Translations under genes and position numbers: made by a program
Shown here: positions 1 to 7,063 of the stretch, one piece after another
How positions within the stretch are numbered: the first letter of the stretch is position 1
Layout: the number at the start of each line of letters is the position of its first letter
Notes under the pieces: generated by a model
Database searches by the model: none
What the model was told of the DNA's origin: nothing
Seen by the model: only the letters and a program-made list of their open reading frames with translations
NCBI GenBank assembly: GCA_036258195.1
Contig: DATAED010000484.1
Location: 1 to 14,699, forward strand
Direction: 5' to 3'
Length of the DNA: 14,699 nucleotides
Origin: JAKAIY01 sp036258195
GTDB taxonomy: Bacteria > Chloroflexota > Ktedonobacteria > Ktedonobacterales > JADMIN01

Positions 1-107
1 GTGGGGGAGGGTCGTCCTCTGTCGTGAGCTTGTGTATCATCGGTGTGGCCATCTCAACCGTACTGACTCAAACCCACACTCCAACCACTCCGAGGCGTAC
101 ACACTTC

Positions 108-884
108 ATGACCGTTACAACCGAACCCGATCAGACGCGCGTTGCAGCGCAGACGCTCCCTGCAGAAACCCACCTCTTCCAACTTCGGCGCACCTTAGCC
201 ATCATCGCGGCAGTCTGCGTGCTGTTCGTCGTCTGCACGACGACGGCGATGTTGCTCTATCCCGGCGGCGCTGGCCCGACTGCGACCTCCCACGGCTACG
301 AGTTCTTCGTGAACTTCTTCAGCGATCTGGGGCAGACCCGCACGCAGTCGGGCGCCACAAACTATCCATCCATGCTGCTCTTTGGCGTCGCGATGCTCGC
401 GATCGGCGGCGCGGCGGGCGGGTTCTTCGTGACATTCTCCCACTATTTCGCCACCCACGAGACGACGCTCTGGGGGCGACGACTCAACCGCGCCGCGACG
501 GTGTTTGGCGTGATGGCGGCGGTTGCCTTCGCTGGCGTCGGGCTGGCGCCATCCAATCTGGTGATGCCCATCCACCTGGGGATTGCGAGCGGGGCGTTTG
601 ACATGCTCATGGTAGCCACCCTGCTGGAGATCGCCGCCATCCGCTGCACGCCAGCGATACCCTCGTCGCTGATCTGGGTGAACAGCGCGTTTGTGGCCGT
701 GCTCATCGGGTACATCGGGCTGCAGGCGCTGGGCCACAGCTCCAAGTCCCTGCTGGGCGACGAGATCAACGTCACCGGGCAGAAGATCATCGTCTACACG
801 GCGATTGCTACGATCTTCGCGCAGGCGCTCATGCTGCGTGGGCGTCTGCTGCGCCCGCAGGTCGCCACTGCGAAGTCGCGTTAG
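108..884 (+). CDS. Six-helix integral membrane protein, DUF998-like
   Basis: The 258-residue product has about six hydrophobic segments: residues 30-51, then one after the FFSDLGQ motif (residues 70-76), and four more up to about residue 248, followed by a short basic tail. An [F/I]SDLG motif between the first two helices, then a short polar loop and a Gly/Ala-rich helix, resembles DUF998-type membrane proteins, whose biochemical role is unknown. I chose the ATG at 108, which has GAGG 12 bases upstream; a GTG at 24 in the same frame would add 28 polar residues with no clear ribosome binding site. The gene stands alone: the next gene converges on it from the other strand. No catalytic or ligand-binding residues are recognisable. 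I am sure that it encodes a membrane protein and only moderately sure of the family. Confidence 0.75.
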   Translation: MTVTTEPDQTRVAAQTLPAETHLFQLRRTLAIIAAVCVLFVVCTTTAMLLYPGGAGPTATSHGYEFFVNFFSDLGQTRTQSGATNYPSMLLFGVAMLAIGGAAGGFFVTFSHYFATHETTLWGRRLNRAATVFGVMAAVAFAGVGLAPSNLVMPIHLGIASGAFDMLMVATLLEIAAIRCTPAIPSSLIWVNSAFVAVLIGYIGLQALGHSSKSLLGDEINVTGQKIIVYTAIATIFAQALMLRGRLLRPQVATAKSR

Positions 885-1048
885 CTGGCGTGTGGTCAGG
901 CCCAGGCTCAGATATGACGCCAGAAGGGCTCATTCCTCACAGGCTCCAGGACGGCCCATCCCCTGCCACAGACGCAAACGCGTGCGCTCGGCAAACCTTG
1001 TGGCCTGTCAAGCGCACGGGTGTGTGTAGCTGTCTCTCGTGCTGTGGC

Positions 1049-1065
1049 GACTGGCTTCGCCAGTC
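1049..1065 (-). other. Hairpin just downstream of the hydrolase stop
   Basis: A perfect 7-bp inverted repeat, GACTGGC/GCCAGTC, with a 3-base loop lies 15 bases past the hydrolase stop codon. Read on the minus strand the tip is GCGAAGC, a sequence known to form an unusually stable mini-hairpin. No T-run follows on either strand, so it is not a classical intrinsic terminator. It may be a 3'-end stabilising structure or part of a Rho-dependent end. Confidence 0.35.
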
Positions 1066-1079
1066 TCGATGCGGCGGCG

Positions 1080-2003
1080 CTACGGGGTTGGTCGGATACC
1101 CGGCGCCTCGTGGGCGCCCATGGCTTCAATCCCGGCGGGCAAGTCGACCCCCGCCTTGGCGCGCACGGCGTCCGCCTGCTGGCTCTCGCCGACGAAGGCG
1201 AGCAGCTCGGCGTTGATCTGATCCTGGTGCGTGGCGGTGATGCCATGCGGCGCACCCGGATAGTAGACCTCCTTCGCGCCCTTGATGAGCCGCGCCGACT
1301 TCCTCGCCGATTCCTTGACGGGAACGATCTGGTCGTCCTCACCGTGCAGCACCAGTGTTGGGACATCGAACTTCTTCAGGTCCTCGGTGAAGTCGGTCTC
1401 GGAGAAGGCTTTGATGCTCTCGTAGGCGTTCTTCAGTCCAGCCTGCATGCTCCAGAGCCAGAATTGGTCGAGCACGCCTTGTGTGATCTTCGCGCCTGGT
1501 CGGTTCGCGCCGTAGAACTGGACTGCGAACTCCTTGTAGAACTGCGCGCGGTCGTTGGCGAGAGCGGCGCGAAGGCCGTCGAAGACTTCGATCGGGATCC
1601 CCTCGGGATTGTCTGCTGTCTTGAGCAGAAACGGCGGCACCGCAGAGATGAGGACCGCTTTGGCGACTCGCTTTGTTCCGTGGCGGCCGATGTAGCGTGC
1701 GACTTCGCCACCACCTGTGGAGTGGCCCACCAGCGTGACACTGTTGAGATCGAGCGCCTCGATGACGGCGGCCAGGTCGTCGGCATAGCCGTTCATGTCG
1801 TTGCCGGCAGACGCCTGACTCGACCGACCATGACCACGTCGGTCGTGCGCGATGGTGCGGTAGCCGTGCTGCGCGAGAAACAGCATTTGGCCGTCCCACA
1901 TGTCGGCGTTCAGCGGCCAGCCGTGTGAGAACGTCACGACCGGACCCCGGCCCCAGTCCTTGTAGTAGATCTCCGTACCGTCTTTGGTGGTAATCGTACT
2001 CAT
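1080..2003 (-). CDS. Alpha/beta hydrolase, arylesterase / cofactor-free haloperoxidase (perhydrolase) family
   Basis: This is a cytosolic serine hydrolase expected to cleave aryl or short-chain esters and, in peroxide, to form peracids. With the ATG at 2003 the product is 307 residues. The nucleophile elbow GHSTGG places Ser95; the acid is Asp224 in HGEDDQIVP and the base is His253 in GAPHGI. The oxyanion strand SHGWPLNADMW lies at residues 26-36. This matches the Pseudomonas fluorescens esterase layout (Ser94, Asp222, His251). The start has an AGGAG ribosome binding site 8 bases upstream and MSTITTKDG is the usual N-terminus of the family. Two oddities are seen. The frame continues open upstream to another well-placed ATG at 2186 (described separately). 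The family body ends near residue 273, but about 33 extra Ala/Pro/Gly-rich residues follow. The gene is divergent from the large regulator at 2653, which may control it (inference). Confidence 0.92.
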   Translation of the reverse strand: MSTITTKDGTEIYYKDWGRGPVVTFSHGWPLNADMWDGQMLFLAQHGYRTIAHDRRGHGRSSQASAGNDMNGYADDLAAVIEALDLNSVTLVGHSTGGGEVARYIGRHGTKRVAKAVLISAVPPFLLKTADNPEGIPIEVFDGLRAALANDRAQFYKEFAVQFYGANRPGAKITQGVLDQFWLWSMQAGLKNAYESIKAFSETDFTEDLKKFDVPTLVLHGEDDQIVPVKESARKSARLIKGAKEVYYPGAPHGITATHQDQINAELLAFVGESQQADAVRAKAGVDLPAGIEAMGAHEAPGIRPTP

Positions 2004-2186
2004 CGCATGCGCTCCTTTGCCTGCTTCGTCCGTTCCTCGCCTGTCAAGCGCTGTGGTCCCGTTCTGCATGGCGCCGTGTAGCTCACGCGTGTCGTCGTTC
2101 CCATGGTCTACGAGCTCTTTCAGCCGCGTGAGATCTTCCTGAATGTGCCGATCCAACTGGTCGATCCAGTGTCTGAGCTCCGACAT
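2004..2186 (-). other. In-frame 61-codon upstream extension of the hydrolase, with its own start and RBS
   Basis: The stretch from the ATG at 2186 to the canonical hydrolase start has no stop and is in the same frame. GAGGAGG lies 3 bases before this ATG, a strong but closely spaced ribosome binding site. The encoded segment starts MSELRHWIDQLDRHIQEDL, is charged and helical for about 30 residues (possible coiled coil), then becomes polar and Gly-rich. If translation starts here the product is 368 residues, a helical domain joined to the hydrolase. Alternatively this was a separate small gene that lost its stop, or two forms are made. The internal start also has a good ribosome binding site, so the sequence does not settle which is used. 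I do not recognise the segment. Confidence 0.5.
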
Positions 2187-2216
2187 ATGCCTCCTCTTGC
2201 TCGTGGCTGGGCCCGA

Positions 2217-2222
2217 ATTATG
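2217..2222 (-). promoter_or_regulatory. Possible -10 box for the hydrolase transcript
   Basis: On the minus strand this reads CATAAT, about 30 bases upstream of the ATG at 2186. The -35 position holds only a poor match (TTCGAC or GTTCGA). If real, the transcript would include the upstream ATG and its ribosome binding site, favouring the extended protein. Confidence 0.3.
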
Positions 2223-2547
2223 CGGGCACTTTGCGGGCGTCGAACTGCGCCGGTGAGGAGCATAGCCCCTCTGAGGTACAAGGGCGTGATAGGGAGCGTT
2301 GACCGTGAGTTGGGCGCCTGCATGAGCGGCTATCTCAGGAATCAGGCGTCCAGGCGCTGTAGATGTTGCTGGCCCTCGGGCTAGACGGCGACAAGACCTC
2401 CTCGCTCTCAGAGAGTTCAGTACCAGCGCTGTGCATCCCATAGTGTGAACTGCGCCGTTGAAGATTCGACGCGGCGCGACAGAAATCGCCTGGGAGCTGC
2501 GAGCTGGATCCGCAGGTGGTGAGAGCTTCTGTTGGCAATATGGTGTG

Positions 2548-2576
2548 TTGCGATAGAAAGAGCGCCGACGTATAAC
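2548..2576 (+). promoter_or_regulatory. Sigma-70-like promoter for the regulator gene
   Basis: TTGCGA (2548-2553), a 17-base spacer and TATAAC (2571-2576) form a good housekeeping promoter about 75 bases before the chosen start codon. The -10 box lies within a tandem heptamer, ACGTATA twice (2568-2581), which also makes the near-palindrome ACGTATAACGT (2568-2578); this is a candidate operator. A second, weaker pair, TTGGCA (2532-2537) and TAGAAA (2554-2559), overlaps it. Confidence 0.55.
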
Positions 2577-2652
2577 GTATAGGAAGACGCCGGAAACAGG
2601 GATCGTCGGCGCGCGCTTGCCAGAAGCGCCGCCGCGCCAGAGGATCGGCTAC

Positions 2653-5600
2653 ATGGCGGCAGGAGAGCCGACAGGGCGGCCAATCAGTCATCGGATTGCG
2701 TCGCCGTCTCAGGTACAGTTTGCACTGTTGGGCTCGCCCGAGGTGCGCTGTGGGCAGCAGGCCACTCACTTTCGCACCCGGAAGTCACTGGCCCTGCTGG
2801 TTTACCTTGCGATGTCGGGTACTACTCAGCCCCGCGAGCACCTGTCCGAACTCCTGTGGCCGGACTCAGACGACCCGCACGCCCGTGCCCTGCTCCGCCG
2901 CACGCTTGCATACCTCAAGGATGCGCTCCCCTCGCCCGTGTACACCCTCGTGGGCGCTGTCCACGACACGCTTGGCCGCCAGGCGTTGCGCTTTGGTTCC
3001 GAATCCAAAGAGAGTGGCAGGGATAGTACAGGGCAGACACCATCAGTTGAGGTGGCGTTTGACACTGAAATCGTCGAGCGGGCGGCGCGCAGAGCATCTC
3101 GAACACTTGCGCAGCAGGGTCTGTCTACGCCTGATGAGGAGGATGAGGCCGCGCTGCTTGAAATGCTCGCAGATGCCGCACAGTGCTACCGCGGCCCATT
3201 CCTGGATGGCTTGCGCCTCGACGATGCGCCCAGGTGGGAGGAATGGGTTCAGCAGCAGCGAGCTTTCTGGCAGCGCCACATCGCCATTGTGTTCGATCGA
3301 CTCGTGCGCGTCGAGCTCGACACAGGTCGACTCAATGAGGCCTTGGCGCACGCGCAGCGTTGGCGCGAGTTGCTGCCGTTCGATGAGATGGCGCAGTTCG
3401 CCCTAATGCAGGCGCTGGCCGCGAACGATGACCACCCAGAGGCGCTCGCGGCCTTCGCGGCGTTCCGCGAGCGCCTTGCCGCGGAGTTGGATCTTGAGCC
3501 TTCAGCGGCGCTTGTGGCCCTCGCGGAACAATTCCGCCTGCACGAGCGCAGTGCGCCAGCGCCCACCTTGGCGCTTGCCGTTCATCGCACGGCCACAACC
3601 GATTCGGCGGCCACATTCCGGTCTGCGCCCCCGGAGATGCCGTTCGTGGGCCGCGAGGCCGAATTCGCCGCACTCGTAGCCGCAGCGACACGGGCCACGC
3701 GGGAGCGCCGCCTGCAAGTGGCCGTTGTGCAAGGTGAGGCTGGTATCGGCAAGACACGCCTCGTCGAGGAGTTCCTGCATTGGGCTGAGGCTCAGGGCGC
3801 CGAGGTAATCCGAGCGCAGGCGCTAGAGACCGGCGGGCGGCTCCCCTTCCAACCGCTGGTGGACGCGATTCGACCTCGCCTGGAGCGCGCGAACGCCCCA
3901 GACGATCTGCTCGATGACGTGTGGCTGGCGGAGTTGGCTCGGCTGTTCCCGGAACTGCGCGAGCGCTATCCAGATCTGCCGCTCCCTGGCGTCGAGGATA
4001 GCACGGCCCAGCACCGCCTGTTCGATGCGGTCGCGAATTTGGTCATTGCCCTGGCACGCAGCGCAGCGCACGCCCCGCCGCCTGTTGCGTCGCTACGAGA
4101 CTCGATCACAGCGGTTCCCCTGGTGCGCTTCTTCGACGATTTGCACTGGGCAGACGCCGGCGCCTACGAGCTCATACGCCATCTCCTCCGGAGACTCCAG
4201 GAGGAGCGACTGCCGATAGTGATGGTGTTCGCCCTGCGATCCGGCTGGCAGGGGAGCGCGATCAAGCCAAACGAGCTGCTAAGTGATCTGGAGCGACGCC
4301 ACGAGGTGACGGCGCTCATGCTGGAGCCGCTCAGCGAGACCGTCGTGGCGGATGGGCTGGAACGCATGCTTCGAGTGCAGCCCGGACGCTCGTTGGCGAG
4401 GTGGCTGTATGCAGAGACCTCTGGGCATCCGCTTTACACACAGCAGATGCTACGGATGCTTTTCGAGCGGGGTCTGCTCCAGTGGTCGCACCTGCCGCCA
4501 GATGCGCCTCTGCCGTACGTCCATCGCTCACCGTCCGCTGGCCTGGAACTGACCACAGATGTGGCGCAACTCGACCACATGCGGGGCCAACTGCCGGTTC
4601 CGGTGCGTACGGTGCTCATTGAGCGCCTCCAGCGGCTGAGTCGCCCAGCGCGACGCCTGCTCGACGCTGCCGCAGTGATCGGATCCCGCTTTCACTGCGA
4701 GCAGGCAGCCGGGATCGCGGAACTCGCTGAGGTAGACGCCCTGGACGCGCTGGAGGAGACAGAGCGCCGACTGCTGCTGCGACCTGTTGCAGACGATGGG
4801 TTGAGGGCGGCTGGTGGCGTAGTATATGAGTTCACCCACGACAAGTTGCACGAGGTAACTTACTCAGAGATCGGGGATGCGCGCCGCCAGGCCCTCCATC
4901 GGAGGGCGCTGGCGGCGCTGGAGGGAGGCGGCGGGGCATCCGCCGCAGAGCTGGCGCGGCATGCGCTGGGGGCTGGCATGCCGGGCGTCGCATTCCACTT
5001 CAGCGTCCTGGCTGGCGATGAAGCGCTGACAATCTTCTCGGTTCAGGACGCTATCGTACAGTATGAGCGGGCCCGAAGCCTGCTCCTGGAATCCACCGAT
5101 CAGGCGGCGGAGATGCCCTCACACCTCCAGCAGTTTGCGGAGGACGAATGCGCGCATTTGAGCCTCCAACTCGGTCGCGCATACGAGTGGCAGGGGGCGT
5201 GGGATCGAGCGCGGGAACTGTATTGCGCGCTGCGGCAGTCCGCACGTGCGGTCGGCGACCATGCGCTGGAGGCAACGGCGCTCACGCGCCTCGCTCTGGT
5301 CGCCTGCGAGCAATCGTGGGATCTGTCCTCGGCTCAGGCGCTCGTAAACGCGGCGCTCGCCATCGTTGAGCCGACAGGCGACACTGCAGTGATTGCTGAG
5401 ACACTCTGGACAGTGGCGGAGATCGCATCGCAGCGTAACGATCTAGTTGCGGCGCGAATCGCGCTCGAGCGCTCGCTGGAACTGGCGCGGCAGGGGCGGA
5501 TGGAGGAGCTCATCGCACGTGGCTATGTGCTCTGGTGGCAGATCCACATGTATACAGGCGAGTGGACCGAGGTTATTGGCGCCGCGCATGAAGGGCAGGA

Positions 5601-6612
5601 GCGTTATCGCGCACTAGCTGAGAACTCGCCTGGGAGGCCTGGAGCGCCGCTGCGTCTCCGCACAGAGGAGACTTCCGCCCGGCTCTTTTGGTCTGAGGCC
5701 CCACCCACCAGCGCAGCGGCCTATCGCTCGATGGAAGCGTCTGGGCTGCTCGGCGTCTGCGTCGGTGAGATCAATCGCGGGAATTCGCCTGCTGGCATCC
5801 GCGCCGGCCGCGAGGCGCTGCGCCTCCTCGATGACGCCAACAATGCGCAACTGACCGCCCTGGTGAGTCACGCGCTGGCGCTCGGGCTCATGGAGGTTGG
5901 GAGCTACGAAGAGGCGCTCCGCGTCGCCCGAAGCGGGGTGGAAGCCGCTCAGATCGGCGGTGAGCTTTCTAGCATGGTGGCGACTCGCTGCACTCTGGCG
6001 CATGCCCTGCATGTCGTCGCGGGCATCGAGGAAGCAGCGGAGCTCCTCCATGAAGCGCAGGCGATTGCGGAGCGCATTCCTGTGACCTATTGGAGCCTCC
6101 GACCCCTCTCCTATCTGTGTGTCAACCACGCCCTGGCAGGTGACTGGCCGACCGCTGGCGCTATCGCACGTCGCGCGATCGCTACGCGAGCTAGCACGCA
6201 CAATCGGCTCATCGATTTTGATTTCGTCCGCTACTATGAGGTCGAGGCGCTGCTACGCTGCGGAGCAGAGGACGAGGCGCGACGTGAGGTCGCGGGACTT
6301 GGCGAGCGCCTCACCAACGCCGACCAAGATAGCCGCTTTCGTCTGATGCATCTGCGCATGCGTGCGGCCCGTAGTCGGTGGGACGGGAACGCGGTGGCGG
6401 AGATTGCGGAGTTAGAGGCAGCGCGCGCGCTTGCAGTGGATCTGGGCTTGCCCAGCGAGCGCTGGCAGATCGCGGCGCAACTCGGCGAGACCTATTGGGC
6501 ATTGGGAGATCATGCCAGATCGGCGGCAGTTCTCCAGGAAGCAACAGTCCCTGTGAACGCCCTGGCAGCACGCATCAACGACCAACCGCTCCGCCAGGCG
6601 CTTCGCCTGTAA
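2653..6612 (+). CDS. AfsR/SARP-type transcriptional regulator: winged helix, BTAD, AAA-type ATPase, TPR tail
   Basis: This 1319-residue product should be a DNA-binding, ATP-responsive activator. In order it shows an OmpR-like winged helix (about residues 21-95, with the typical TRKSLALLVYLAM and LSELLWPDSD segments), a bacterial transcriptional activator domain (about 135-298, with YRGPFLDGL and the helices ending AAELDLEPS), and a linker. An STAND/AAA-like ATPase follows, opening at PFVGRE near residue 332, with Walker A GEAGIGKT (361-368) and Walker B FFDDLHWAD (493-501). A long helical TPR-like region fills about 700-1310. There is no C-terminal LuxR helix-turn-helix, so DNA binding rests on the N-terminus. 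The ATG at 2653 has AGAGGA 8 bases upstream; an in-frame TTG at 2617 would add 12 residues. It is transcribed alone and divergently from the hydrolase, its simplest target. Architecture is confident, ligand and regulon unknown. Confidence 0.9.
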   Translation: MAAGEPTGRPISHRIASPSQVQFALLGSPEVRCGQQATHFRTRKSLALLVYLAMSGTTQPREHLSELLWPDSDDPHARALLRRTLAYLKDALPSPVYTLVGAVHDTLGRQALRFGSESKESGRDSTGQTPSVEVAFDTEIVERAARRASRTLAQQGLSTPDEEDEAALLEMLADAAQCYRGPFLDGLRLDDAPRWEEWVQQQRAFWQRHIAIVFDRLVRVELDTGRLNEALAHAQRWRELLPFDEMAQFALMQALAANDDHPEALAAFAAFRERLAAELDLEPSAALVALAEQFRLHERSAPAPTLALAVHRTATTDSAATFRSAPPEMPFVGREAEFAALVAAATRATRERRLQVAVVQGEAGIGKTRLVEEFLHWAEAQGAEVIRAQALETGGRLPFQPLVDAIRPRLERANAPDDLLDDVWLAELARLFPELRERYPDLPLPGVEDSTAQHRLFDAVANLVIALARSAAHAPPPVASLRDSITAVPLVRFFDDLHWADAGAYELIRHLLRRLQEERLPIVMVFALRSGWQGSAIKPNELLSDLERRHEVTALMLEPLSETVVADGLERMLRVQPGRSLARWLYAETSGHPLYTQQMLRMLFERGLLQWSHLPPDAPLPYVHRSPSAGLELTTDVAQLDHMRGQLPVPVRTVLIERLQRLSRPARRLLDAAAVIGSRFHCEQAAGIAELAEVDALDALEETERRLLLRPVADDGLRAAGGVVYEFTHDKLHEVTYSEIGDARRQALHRRALAALEGGGGASAAELARHALGAGMPGVAFHFSVLAGDEALTIFSVQDAIVQYERARSLLLESTDQAAEMPSHLQQFAEDECAHLSLQLGRAYEWQGAWDRARELYCALRQSARAVGDHALEATALTRLALVACEQSWDLSSAQALVNAALAIVEPTGDTAVIAETLWTVAEIASQRNDLVAARIALERSLELARQGRMEELIARGYVLWWQIHMYTGEWTEVIGAAHEGQERYRALAENSPGRPGAPLRLRTEETSARLFWSEAPPTSAAAYRSMEASGLLGVCVGEINRGNSPAGIRAGREALRLLDDANNAQLTALVSHALALGLMEVGSYEEALRVARSGVEAAQIGGELSSMVATRCTLAHALHVVAGIEEAAELLHEAQAIAERIPVTYWSLRPLSYLCVNHALAGDWPTAGAIARRAIATRASTHNRLIDFDFVRYYEVEALLRCGAEDEARREVAGLGERLTNADQDSRFRLMHLRMRAARSRWDGNAVAEIAELEAARALAVDLGLPSERWQIAAQLGETYWALGDHARSAAVLQEATVPVNALAARINDQPLRQALRL

Positions 6613-6632
6613 CAACCTGGGGCAGAGGGATG

Positions 6633-6649
6633 CGACTCTAACCGAGTCG
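6633..6649 (+). other. Small hairpin after the regulator stop
   Basis: CGACTC and GAGTCG pair around a 5-base loop, about 20 bases past the regulator's stop codon. No T-run follows, so it is at best a weak or Rho-assisted end. Confidence 0.25.
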
Positions 6650-6748
6650 GCACGCATCGTATGGTCGGCATGTGCAGCCCGTGCTCAGCGCATCATGCGG
6701 GGTTTCGCGTCGGAGCCCACGCTCGACCGCCTCCTCTGCTGCTCTGCG

Positions 6749-6778
6749 CTCCTCATCCGTGCACTCCTCATTCGTTCA
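6749..6778. repeat. Imperfect tandem 15-bp repeat
   Basis: Two abutting 15-base units, CTCCTCATCCGTGCA and CTCCTCATTCGTTCA, match at 13 of 15 positions. They lie in a pyrimidine-rich stretch of non-coding DNA; a function is not evident. Confidence 0.45.
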
Positions 6779-6876
6779 TCAGCACATGGTTCGAGGTCAT
6801 TCAACGCCGCTGTCAACGATCTCACACCGCACCTCTATCATGCTAGACGCGACGACACGCCCGCATCAGGGCCGTG

Positions 6877-6905
6877 TTGACATGGCTACTGCGGCCGTGT
6901 GTACA
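6877..6905 (+). promoter_or_regulatory. Possible promoter for the NDH-2 gene
   Basis: A perfect TTGACA (6877-6882) is followed after 17 bases by TGTACA (6900-6905), a poor -10 match. It would give a leader of about 150 bases before the start at 7064. Confidence 0.3.
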
Positions 6906-7063
6906 CCCCTACGCGACGGGGGCGGCGAGCTAAAGGAGAACTTGTTTCCGCGCCTGTCGCTCGTCTCGCCGCATGTCCTTAACGGCTCTCAATGCCGCGC
7001 GTCGTCTGTGCCCGACTGCCAGACGGCGCCTGCACAGCGCCCTGACAACGAGGAGGTCTGTCT

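Larger units (their letters stand above)
2187..2652. other. Divergent intergenic region between hydrolase and regulator
   Basis: No convincing gene is present in about 470 bases. It carries the control regions of the two divergent genes: a promoter candidate for the regulator near 2548-2576 and a weak one for the hydrolase near 2217-2222. The short open frames here lack ribosome binding sites and recognisable products. Confidence 0.6.
6613..7063 (+). other. Intergenic region between the regulator and the NDH-2 gene
   Basis: About 450 bases contain no supportable gene. A small hairpin lies at 6633-6649 and an imperfect tandem 15-mer at 6749-6778. A perfect -35 hexamer lies at 6877-6882, and the NDH-2 ribosome binding site is at the right end. 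Short open frames here, including one reading LLIRALLIR, have no ribosome binding site. Confidence 0.6.

Noticed and set aside
24..107. GTG start giving a longer first protein
   Set aside because: No convincing ribosome binding site; the added residues are polar and lie before the first helix. It remains possible because the window begins here.
195..737. Minus-strand open frame over the first membrane protein gene
   Set aside because: Charged, compositionally biased translation with no domain, opposite a clear membrane protein.
1020..1928. 302-codon plus-strand open frame over the hydrolase
   Set aside because: Antisense shadow of the hydrolase, which has a full catalytic triad.
2421..2432. 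Shared 12-mer GTACCAGCGCTG, also near 10046-10058
   Set aside because: A match of this length between two places is expected by chance in a window of this size.
2617..2652. TTG start giving a regulator 12 residues longer
   Set aside because: The ATG at 2653 has a better-placed AGAGGA and the extra residues lie outside any domain.
6695..6880. 61-codon open frame with a hydrophobic LLIRALLIR stretch
   Set aside because: No ribosome binding site, not conserved in composition with genes, and it spans the imperfect tandem repeat that explains the repeated residues.
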